Shown: piece after piece, positions 10,665-19,739 of the stretch | Position numbering within the stretch: position 1 is the stretch's first letter | How the letters are laid out: each line of letters opens with the position of its first letter | NCBI GenBank assembly: GCA_036346395.1 | Contig: CM070606.1 | Coordinates: 13,750,915 to 13,814,914 of the forward strand | From: Hsuehochloa calcarea | Lineage: Eukaryota; Streptophyta; Magnoliopsida; Poales; Poaceae | Reading direction: 5' to 3' | Length of the DNA stretch: 64,000 bases | Made by a program: the position numbers and the translations under genes | Notes under the pieces: model-generated | Database searches by the model: none | What the model was told of the DNA's origin: nothing | Seen by the model: only the letters and a program-made list of their open reading frames with translations

Positions 10665-10964
10665 CTAGACAACGATCAAGAATAACATTCTCCTTTCCTT
10701 CTTGTGTTTTATGACATAGGGAAAAGACTCAATAAATTCAACCCACTTTGCATGTCTACGGTTCAATTTACCTTGACTTCGAATATGCTTTAGAGATTCA
10801 TGATCGGAATGTATAACAAATTCTTTGGGCCATAAATAATGTTGCCAAGTTTCTAAGGTTCGAAAGAGGGCATATAACTCTTTATCATAAGTAGAATAGT
10901 TCAAACTAGGCCCACTCAATTTCTCACTAAAGTATGCTATAGGTTTGCCTTCTTGTAACAACAC
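10665..10964 (-). pseudogene. RNase H domain of element 2
   Basis: The frame reads GKPIAYFSEKLSGPSLNYST, then YDKELYALFRTLETWQHYLW, then FVIHSDHESLKHIRSQGKLN. This is the Ty3/gypsy RT-associated RNase H (RNase_HI_RT_Ty3 type), with conserved Glu in KELYAL and Asp in HSDHESL. It follows RT directly, as expected. Frame breaks occur on both sides. Confidence 0.85.
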
Positions 10965-10996
10965 ACCACCTAAACCAATTCCGCTTGCATCACATT

Positions 10997-11933
10997 CTAG
11001 CTCAAAAGTCTTAATGAAATCAATGGTGCGGCGATAGTGCTGAAATCCTTCACAAAGCGGCGGTAGAACCCAGCAAGTCCTAAAAAGCTCCGCACCCGTG
11101 TGACCGTGTTAGGAGTCGGCCAACTCTGTATTGCTTCAACCTTGGCTTGATCAACTTCAATTCCCTGTGGAGTAACAACATAGCCAAGAAACGCGACTCG
11201 ATCGGTGCAAAAGGTGCACTTCTCAAGGTTACCAAATAGGCGTGCATCACGTAAAACCTTAAAAACAGCACGTAAATGGTCCAGATGTTCCTCTAATGAT
11301 TTGCTATATATCAATATATCATCAAAATAAACCACCACAAATCTACCAATGAAAGCACGCAAAACCTCATTCATTAGTCTCATGAAAGTACTAGGAGCAT
11401 TAGTTAAACCAAAAGGCATTACTAACCACTCATATAACCCGAACTTAGTTTTAAAAGCCGTTTTCCATTCATCGCCTAATTTCATGCGGATTTGATGATA
11501 ACCACTACGCAAATCAACCTTGGAAAAGACAACAGAGCCACTCAATTCATCAAGCATATCATCTAACCTAGGAATAGGATGACGATACCTAATGGTGATA
11601 TTATTAATCGCTCTACAATCCACACACATGCGCCATGATCCATCTTTCTTTGGTACCAAAATGACCGAATAAAGACAAGGGCTAAGAGATTCGCAAGACA
11701 TACCCTTTATCAAGCAACTCTTGAACTTGGCGCTGAATTTCTTTAGTTTCTTCTGGATTGGTCCTATATGGTGCTCGGTTGGGTAATGATGCACCGGGGA
11801 TTAAATCAATTTGATGCTCAATCCCACGAAGCGGTGGCGACCCATGGATGTCCTTTGAAAGACATCTTTGTACTCTGCAAAATGTTAGTGACAAAGAGTG
11901 GCAAAGAAAAGGTATATCCTCAAATGAAAACAA
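10997..11933 (-). pseudogene. Reverse transcriptase of element 2
   Basis: The 265-residue frame at 10997-11794 has all the core boxes: ILVPKKDGSWRMCVDCRAIN, HPIPRLDDMLDELSGSVVFS, KVDLRSGYHQIRM, KTAFKTKFGLYEWLVMPFGL, and VVYFDDILIYSKS with the YFDD catalytic box, followed by the thumb (FLGYVVTPQGIEVD). Bases 11682-11933 add the N-terminal part GIEHQIDLIPGASLPNRAPY. Nearly the whole domain (about 300 residues) is readable with one frame shift near 11690-11800, so this is the least damaged RT of the window. Confidence 0.92.
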
Positions 11934-12092
11934 TGCTTCTTTGCAAATTAATGCATAGCAAATGTAATTACTAGCATCCAGGTTGAGTCATATCGATTTG
12001 GTAGCAAGAAAACTAGCACCTTTCAATTTAATTTCTTTATTTTTGTCATGAAGCATTTAGGTTCTTTCTTTTATGTTGCTCAAGCTCTTTTG

Positions 12093-12691
12093 CTACAATC
12101 TGATTTTCGCCTTAGTATTCTCCTTCTCTCTTCTAGCTCTAGCAAGGTCATCTTTAACAATTTGTTCAGGAGTCATAGGATGTAGCACAATTTTCTTTCC
12201 CTTGAACATGAGAGAGTATTGATTATTCTTACCATGATGTATACAATCAGGATCGTATTGCCAAGGTCTTCCTAATAATAATGAACAAGCTTGCATAGGA
12301 ACAACATCGCAATCAACATAATCATGGTATGAACCCATAGAAAATGTATTCTAACCATCCGTGTTACCTTCAACTTACCATTGCTGTTGAACCATTGAAT
12401 ATGGTATGGGTGGGGATGAGGTTTAGTCGACAACGCAAGCTTCTCCACCATATCCATACTCGCCAAATTGTTGCAACTCCCACCATCAACAATTATGCGA
12501 ATGGAACGTTCCTTGACAACGCCCTTGATTTGGAATAAATTATGGCGCTGATTATGCTCGGCATGAGACACTTGAGCACTTAGTACGCGTTGCACTATAA
12601 TGCTCAAATACTTGTCGGCATCTTCGGCGTCAACATGTTCCTCCTCATGGTTAGATTTATCATCATGTCCTCGCAGGTCATTTGCAAGCAT
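12093..12691 (-). pseudogene. Protease region of element 2
   Basis: Bases 12272-12691 encode GVVKERSIRIIVDGGSCNNL followed by ASMDMVEKLAL, a CRM-type retropepsin with catalytic Asp in VDGGSCNN in place of the more usual DSGA. Bases 12093-12338 encode CDVVPMQACSLLLGRPWQYD, the C-terminal LLGRPW motif. The protease would cut Gag-Pol. One frame change near 12300-12340 separates the halves. Confidence 0.85.
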
Positions 12692-12779
12692 AGCATATGT
12701 TTCATCATCTAAATCACTAGCGAGGAATACCCACCATCATCACGTATAATCAATACACGCTTGCTTGGACAGTCCCGCA

Positions 12780-13967
12780 TCATGTGTCCATAGCCTTTGC
12801 AACGATGGCATTGAACGTCCCTCGTTCGTCCTGTCGAAGCAACCGAAGAGGAAGTTTTTGCCGAAAGTTGTGGTGTTGTTTTGGGTGCTTCAAAACTCTT
12901 GTCGCTGAATTTGAGGTAGTAGGCGCCGCTTGTTGTTGGCGGTTAATGGTGGGGCCGCCATAGTGGATGAGGAAAAAGGTGTACGCGTCCATGAATTTGT
13001 GCGACTGTAGAAGGGTTAGATCGCGTTTCGCTCAAGCGCCCCCGCATTCTCGCTCACTTTGCAAGCAAGATGAAACAATCTAGTCATGGAGTTATAATCT
13101 TTATAATCAAGAATGTCCCGAATGTCACGATTCAATCCTCCCAAAACCTAGCCATTGATGCCTCCTCATTCTCAACTAACCCACAGTAGCAACATGCCAA
13201 TTTGTAATTCCGATAGTATTCTTCCACGGACTTTGCACCTTGTTGTAAGCGTTGTAATTTATTTAACAAATCACGAGCATAATATGAGGGAACAAATCGA
13301 TGACGATAAGCAATTTTAAAGCCTCCCAAGTGTTAGGTATGTTATTGGGATGTTGACGGCAATGTTCTTTCCACCAAATAGAAGCAAAGTCGGTAAATTC
13401 ACTAGTAGCACTCTAACTCGTCTATTCTCGGAAAATCATGATAAGCAAATTTTTGATCAACAGCTAGTTCCCAATCTAAATAACTATCGAGGTCATATTT
13501 ACCATTAAAAGAGGGCATATTGAATTTAACCTTAGCAAAAGCATCTTCGTGGTCACGCACCTCACGTCGTGGGGTTCTCTTCGCATACCTTGTCGGCTGA
13601 AATGCAATTGGCGACGAGCTCGATCGTTGTTGTGGTTAGCTCGCCATCCGCCTCGTAATCACCCACATATTCATCTTGTCCTCTACCGTCACAAATAGGG
13701 GGAACGAGAGTCGAAGCTTGGACAATCTCCTCAAGTCGCGCCATAATATCTCGCTAAAGAATTATTAGTAATACCTTGTGCTCTCTCCATCGCAATGAGC
13801 GCTGCGCTTGTCTCAACTGGTGTCTCTAGTTGAGCAAGTCGCCATTTGTAACTCGACGTCCTCCTCAAGGCCCTCCAGATGATGATTCATTTCGCTAAAT
13901 GTTGTATGATTCCTTCAGACGGGATCGTGACATGTATCTTGATCAAGAACTCTCCGTAACCCGCCAT
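12780..13967 (-). pseudogene. Gag of element 2
   Basis: I place the start at the ATG complementary to 13965-13967 because the same context occurs at the gag start of element 3 (32882-32884). Capsid sequence is readable at 13132-13329: YRHRFVPSYYARDLLNKLQR and SVEEYYRNYKLACCYCGLVE. The nucleocapsid zinc knuckle lies at about 12760-12800: C-HR-C-KGYG-H-MMRD-C, a complete CCHC. Bases 13380-13760 encode linker with acidic runs. Four or more frame breaks interrupt the gene. Confidence 0.8.
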
Positions 13968-15163
13968 TGTTAGCAAAAACACAAGAATATGTCCCTAACA
14001 AGAACTAGGGTATGGTGGTTCAAAGTCGCCGCACTCAAGCCTTCTATCGAATTCTTACCAATTCTTACCAAGCACACAGGCGATCGGCAACCGATGGTTA
14101 CAATATATCTTCAAGATTGGATGGAGCGATTGCGTGTAAAGCTCACCTGACGGTGTAGAAAAGGTGTAGTTGGGAGGGCTCAAGTTTAGTAGCAAGGAGT
14201 AGCAATAATCAATTCGAAAATGCAAGTGAAAAATCGCTCAACGCCGGTGGGTGCCGCCCTAGGCTAGACCGCACTAGAGACGCGAGCCTAGAACACCAAC
14301 GAAGACACACCGCGCGTAAAGAAACTAGATGGCGTTGCACACGGAGTTCAAGCTCGAAAAAGTGTGCCGCCTTCACGGGGACCTTAGAATCACGTGCGTA
14401 AGGGCTCACAATTTTGAGCAAATTCGAGAAACTTGATTTTTCCTCGCTTGCGGGCCCGCTTTGAGGCCCTAAACGACCTTTTTGGTGTCTGAGTCGCCGC
14501 AGATGTGCGTGGTATCTACGCGGATCTGAAAACCCAGATTTACGGATCTGAAAACCCTGATTTCGACTTCATTTTTCGCTCTATTTTCCGATTTCCTTTC
14601 CAACGGATCAAAATCGCCTCAATCGGAGGTCGATGCAAAAGTTAGGTTTTTCTCTCTTCTTTTTTTAATGCCGCGCTCTTTTAATGCGGTCACTGCTCCT
14701 TCTTTTTTTATGCCGTATGCAAAACCAACTCGAGAGCGTGTCCTACTCAAACCAACCAGGCAAGGCTTCCAAAACCAACTCCGAGATCGTGTCCTACTCC
14801 AAACCAACCAGGCAAGGCTTCCAAAACCAATTCCGAGATCGTGTCCTACTCCAAACCAACAGAGGCAAAGCCTCCCTAGAGATCGAGTCCTCCTCCTTTT
14901 CTACTCCGTGGTAGTTCGGATCTAATCGAACGGTGAGACCAAAACGTGAATGTAACTCAAACTCTAGAGGAACTAGACACTAAGACCAAAGAAAGAACAC
15001 GACGATGCAACCGAAAGTTCAACAATGCAATGTAATCAAAAGAAAAGTTGCGAGGCTAAGACCGGTTTGGACAGATTGAATACTATCGCTAAATTTTTTT
15101 GTACTCTAGGTAAGGAAAAGCAATCTAATCTATGGTAAACGGAAATTCTCACCAAGCAACCTT
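13968..15163 (-). other. Untranslated leader of element 2
   Basis: About 1.2 kb between gag start and primer-binding site without coding potential. It contains the short tandem repeat listed next. The same position in element 3 (32885-34107) is of similar length, so a long leader is a family trait. Confidence 0.6.
14731..14885. repeat. 52-bp tandem repeat in the leader of element 2
   Basis: About three copies of a unit containing GAGATCGTGTCCTACTCC and AACCAGGCAAGGCTTCC; the first and last copies are partial and diverged. Confidence 0.8.
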
Positions 15164-15164
15164 G

Positions 15165-15177
15165 AGCTCGATACCAC
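15165..15177 (-). promoter_or_regulatory. Primer-binding site of element 2 (initiator tRNA-Met type)
   Basis: Reads TGGTATCGAGCTC on the minus strand, 2 bp from the LTR end. The canonical initiator tRNA-Met site is TGGTATCAGAGC, as seen at 32225 and (complement) 34111. The missing base turns CAGAG into CGAG, which fits the error pattern described in the findings. Confidence 0.8.
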
Positions 15178-15178
15178 T

Positions 15179-16167
15179 TGATGTAAACGAGGTGTCCGAT
15201 CTTTCGATGAGATTGATAACTATCGATTTTGGTGGCGGTGACTCACGATCCGACTACAACAGACGACGACGCTATGCGCTTTAGCAATCACGAACCAACT
15301 CGAAGTGTTATTGACCTCATTGGAGGCGCGATCAACCGAACACGGTTCAATCCCTGCGAGCAATCGAATAACTAGCAAGAATAAGACATAGGCAATCTGA
15401 TATTGCGAATATGAAGGAAGCATAAATTGTATTACGAATAGCAAAGATGGGATCCCGAAGCTGTCTTGACAGGTGGTCGTTCGACACAACTAAAGAACAG
15501 AGTTTGCACAATGGCTAAACCTAAACTCAACGAAATCCCAGTTCAAGCGATGGAGACGGCGGCTCCTATATAGGGGAAACGACCAGGGGTGGCGGCCAGC
15601 GTGGTGGACGCACGCCCTAGGGTTACAAGGCCCGTGGGCCAAAGTAGAGGTGGGCAAAGACCCTTCGACTTGACTACGATACGGATACGGACTCCTTTGA
15701 TAATTTCGGCTGGCTCGGATAGAATTTGCTGATGAGGTTGGATCCGTTAGAAAGTAGACTTGATAAGCTTTCCACTAAGTCCAAAAACGCCCCAAACGGA
15801 GTCCGTATGAAGAAGTTACGCCCGTTTAAAGTTAGTGCTGACGCTGTAGTCCGAATCTGACTCCAGAACGAGCCCATCTTGAACTCTTGCTTGTCTTGGA
15901 CCCAAAGTGACGTGATGATCTCCATTATGCCTTCCATACATCTCCACGACTCCGCATGCCTCTCCATTGTCCTTTCCCATATTCCTAAGCACAATTAAAT
16001 CACTTGCATTAGGTAGCGGTCTATTCTCAGTAGTATATAATCCTAGGAACGAATTCACCTGATAATTAAGTTGACGAGCACGAGCTCGGGTAAGAGGTCC
16101 TTGTACTGGTTGTGGTTGAGTTGTATGTGTAGGCACGGTTATATCCATGGTAGGGATGTCCTCATCA
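15179..16167 (-). repeat. 5' LTR of element 2
   Basis: 989 bp, beginning TGATGTAAACGAGG beside the primer-binding site and ending GTCCTCATCA. A TATA-like CCTATATAGG is at 15564-15576 (minus strand), so U3 lies on the high-coordinate side. Comparison with 8425-9380 shows mostly small indels at CTG, CCG or CAG sites. Confidence 0.88.
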
Positions 16168-18888
16168 GGAGGGACGGGGTATTTGCAAAGAGAGGGACGA
16201 GGTATTTGCAAAGACATGCTACAAGATGTAAGGCCAAGCAAGGATTGTTGATGAGGCAGACGTACCTATGGTATAACCCCGACGGTACGGTATATAGTTG
16301 GAACTACGATCCAAAGGTAGACCGTCAATCTCTCTGTCGTTTAACTACTTCTGAGGATTTACGGTTAGGCTTTGGGGAGTCTAATGCTTTCAAACCTATA
16401 TTAAAACTGCGCATAATCCTAGATTCTCTTCTGTTTCTAGACATACAACAATTAGGGATCTACTAAAATACTACAATGAACGGCGTGATAAATTAAAGGA
16501 TACATTTGCTACGTGTACATTTTCAGTGGCCCTGACCTCGAACATATGGAGTGGCCGCGTTAGGGAGGATTATCTTAGTGTAGTTGCTAATTATGTTAAT
16601 GATGATAGGGTAATAGAGAAAATAATTATATATTTCAAATTAATTGATGTAGCACACACGACTAAGAATATTATAGACTGTATTTGATGAGGACATCCCT
16701 TCCACTGACACAATCATGCCCTACTGCTGCGACTCCTCAACTTGATATGTAAGGACCAATTAACAGAGCACATGCTCGTCAACTAAATTATTAGGTAACT
16801 TCGTTTCTAGGAGTTCACAATTGTCCTATTGAGGATGGATTTCTACCTAAGTCTTATGATGTTATTCTACTCTGGAACCAAGGCAAGGGGAGTAGCACTA
16901 CTACTACAACAAGTCTAGGCCGAACCAGTTTCAATTCCAGATCACTTCAGAGTCAACCTGATAGCACCGACTTAAAACTTGCATAACTTTCACATATGGA
17001 GTCCGTTGGAGGTGCACGAGTACTTGATGGAAAGCTTACGACGAGGCATTTCCAACGAATCCAGCCCTACTTTCAAATTCACTGTCTACACATCGCAATC
17101 ATTAAAATAAGGTGATGTGTCACATATTTGAGCTAATTTGGGCCTTGTAATCGTACTAGGGCAAGCCCAGGTTTGTGCGTCCTCCTCCCTGGCTGCACCC
17201 AACCCTAGGACAACCCTAGGCACCTACTTGGCCGCCACTCCTCTTATAGGAGCCGCTGCCCGTTTACTCAAACTTGGGTTTTGTTATATTAAAGTTTAGC
17301 CTTTGCTACTTTATACATTGTCCTCTTGCTTGACGAGTGCAACAGAGGCATTGTTCTTTGGAGCCCCACTTTTCCATATAATAATTATTCCTATTCGCAA
17401 TTTCAGATTGCTTATTCCTCGTTTTTGCTTGTTCTTCGATTGCTTGCAGGAATTGATCTTTGTGATCAGGTCGATCGTACTTCTAGCAAGGTTGATAACA
17501 ATCTCGGAGTTGGTCCAGCGATTGTCAGGCATATTGGTTGTGTGCGATTGGTAGCCAAATCGTGAGAGTCATCTCTCCAAATCGATTTATCCTTCTCATC
17601 GAAAGATTGGAATATCCCTTGTCGCATCAGTGTTATCAAAGTTGTGGAAGACTTTGGTCTTACAAATAAAATATTCTCAAATACTCTAGACAATGCCATT
17701 GCGAACTATAAGGCCATAGATATTCTTACTCGAGTCTTCAGTACATACGCCGATTCCTTCTTGCTACATCAACGATGCTCTTTTTATATTATTAACTTTA
17801 TAGTCAAATCCAGTTTGAAGAGGTTGGATGTGTATCTTAAATTTTTTCGTGATGAAATATCTTTCTTGAATAATTCTAACATAAGAATAGCAGCATATAA
17901 GAACTTTTGGAGGGCAATGGGTGTACATCTAAGAAAGTTAAGTTTGGACATGCTAGTAAGATGGAACTCTACTTACCTGATCCTTAAGAGTCTTTTACCA
18001 TATAAGATCATTTTTCTGTTTTTATTCAAACACACTATCAGAGCATTGACGATAGTACACTATTGACTGAGCAACATTAGTTCGTTGCTGAGAAGATACT
18101 ACAATTTTCAAAAAAATTTATGAGGCCACTGTTGCTTTGTCCACTGTATACTATCCAACATCTCCTATTATTGTGCATAGTATTTTACATGTTGCTACTC
18201 AATTAAAAATGTATGAAAATGACTCAGTTTGACGCGAGGCTATTGTTGCTATGCAAACTAAATACCTTAAATATTGGAGAAATCTTTTTCCTATATGCAT
18301 TTGCTTTTATTTTAGATCCTAGAGGTAAAATTAAAGTATTTGCTAATGTTCTTGATCTTCTTAGTGATGTTACAAGGCTAGACTATTCTAACTATTTTGC
18401 AGAAGTTCATTCTCATTTACACGAGGTTTACCATATCTATGAAAATAAGTTCCGAGGAGTCTGCTTGCAACGACCTCCAGTAGGCCCGACCTCAAGTAGC
18501 AAGACAAATACGTGGGGCACGGTCTTCAGTGGCTCTTCTTCTAGGTCCAGGTCTTCTTTTACATCACCGCCTACTTAACCAAGAACAACCCCAAGGAATG
18601 GAGAACTATTCAGCTATCTGGATAGCGATACTGTGGATTTCAACTCAGAACACTTCGATTTTTTTGCATTGGTGGCATGCCCATAAGTTAACACATTCCG
18701 TGCTATCCATACTTGCACGTGAAGTGTTAACTGTTCTTGTCTCGATGGTTTCCTCCGAGTTTACTTTCAGTCTTTCTAGAAGAATATTGGAGGAGAGAAA
18801 AACACGTCTCACGAGTGAGATGGTGGAGATACTTCTAACCATGAAGGACTGGGAAGAAGCTGATTCACAAACACAACACTCTATATAG
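16168..18888 (+). pseudogene. hAT-superfamily transposase, 5'-truncated and split
   Basis: Plus-strand pieces encode, in order: the end of a BED zinc finger (KRGTRYLQRHATRCKAKQ, 16190-16245), a DNA-binding linker (RHTTIRDLLKYYNERRDKLK), the catalytic region (VALTSNIWSGRVREDYLSVV at about 16530-16590), then after a solo LTR EDFGLTNKIFSNTLDNAIAN, the helical insertion, and the C-terminal hATC dimerisation region (LTHSVLSILAREVLTVLVSM and SRRILEERKTRLTSEMVEIL), with a stop near 18886. A hAT transposase cuts and pastes DNA with 8-bp target duplications. The N-terminus is lost at the element 2 boundary. Frame breaks occur near 16405, 18060 and 18200-18290. Clearly inactive; the family call is firm. 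Confidence 0.9.
16685..17629 (+). mobile_element. CRM-like solo LTR inside the hAT transposase
   Basis: 945 bp beginning TGATGAGGACATCCC and ending GTCGCATCA, flanked by GTATT (16680-16684) and GTGTT (17630-17634), a 5-bp target-site duplication with one mismatch. Removing it with one duplication restores the transposase reading D-C-I-I-K-V-V-E-D-F-G. A TATA-like CTTATAGG is at about 17234. The 5' part encodes a diverged version of the ARQLN tail in broken frame. It arose by LTR-LTR recombination (standard mechanism). Confidence 0.92.
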
Positions 18889-19345
18889 ATAATAAAGAGT
18901 TGTTGAACGTGTTTGAAAATCTGTACTCCGACAATGACATTTAGAGCAAAGATGTATGTAGAACTATTGGTTGTACTTTTTTTTTCTTTGCCAAGAATCT
19001 CATGTCGAGTTTTTACTTGGCAAAGTTTAATGAGACAGCCATTTCAATATAAATAAAACTATTTATTACATTTCCAATATGCTTATCTTAATTTTTATAA
19101 CTTCCATATGTATTCATGAATTCTACATATTTTTTTGATTTTTTTGTATTTGTTTTAATTTTTAATTCTATGGGTTTAAACGGCCCAACAGACAAAACAA
19201 ACTCAAGCCAGCATGACATAACACGACCATCATTTAAGCTATGTTTGGACCGTCGTCTAGACACGTGGACCGCCGAAACAGCATGGCACGATCCTTTAAC
19301 GGGCTGGAATGGCGGGCTGCCGACATGGCCGGGCCGTGCGGCCCA
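18889..19345 (+). other. Probable 3' non-coding end of the hAT element
   Basis: AT-rich to about 19160, then a stretch rich in GGCC and GGGC words (ATGGCCGGGCCGTGCGGCCC at about 19324). Such GGCCCGG-rich subterminal DNA is common in plant hAT elements, but I cannot identify the terminal inverted repeat or the 8-bp duplication, so the boundary is uncertain. Confidence 0.4.
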
Positions 19346-19739
19346 TCTTGCCACGTCTGGTCGTCTCCTCCTCTAGTACGGTCACACCCTCGTCTCCAAT
19401 ACTCCAAGAATTCGTCTTCCTCTCTGCCAGCAGTCCACGCTCTCGCTTCCCCCGCGAGGCCACGACCATCTCCCCTACCGGCGCGCCTCCCGCTCAGGCG
19501 CTCTCCCCTCCCAACATCTGCAGTCTTACTTGCACCCCCGCCCGCCCTACCGGAGATCCGGGCCTTTCTTGGTAATCACTAATCTTTCCCAGTTCTTTTC
19601 CACTTTAATCCCCCTGATCCCATCCCGTTCCAGTTCTTGAATCCTTGCTCGCACGCATTTTTTGACTGTAATATTGTGAGGAGACTCTCCGGGGTGTTCC
19701 GAATTAGGGTCGTTGGATTGATTGGTGCGGGACTCGGTG
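19346..19739 (+). promoter_or_regulatory. Probable promoter and 5' untranslated region of the host gene
   Basis: C- and CT-rich sequence (19385-19560) typical of grass 5' leaders, followed by an AT-richer stretch and GATTGATTGGTGCGGGACTC just before the start codon. I see no convincing TATA box. It adjoins the presumed hAT end directly, so the regulatory region may include transposon-derived DNA. Confidence 0.45.

Larger units (their letters stand above)
8425..16167 (-). mobile_element. CRM-like Ty3/gypsy chromovirus, element 2, near full length
   Basis: Both LTRs are present (8425-9380 and 15179-16167), in the same orientation and about 95 percent alike by eye outside small indels. The order on the minus strand is LTR, primer-binding site, leader, gag, protease, RT, RNase H, integrase, polypurine tract, LTR. 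LTR ends are TGATGAGGACATCC and CATCA. The pol frame runs on into the 3' LTR, as in plant CRM elements. The flanks do not match (AATTT on the left, GGAGG on the right), so no target-site duplication is visible. Confidence 0.85.

Noticed and set aside
16170..16215. 23-bp imperfect tandem repeat next to the LTR end (GGGACGGGGTATTTGCAAAGA and GGGACGAGGTATTTGCAAAGA)
   Set aside because: Too long and misplaced for a target duplication and the second unit is part of the conserved BED finger; no clear meaning.
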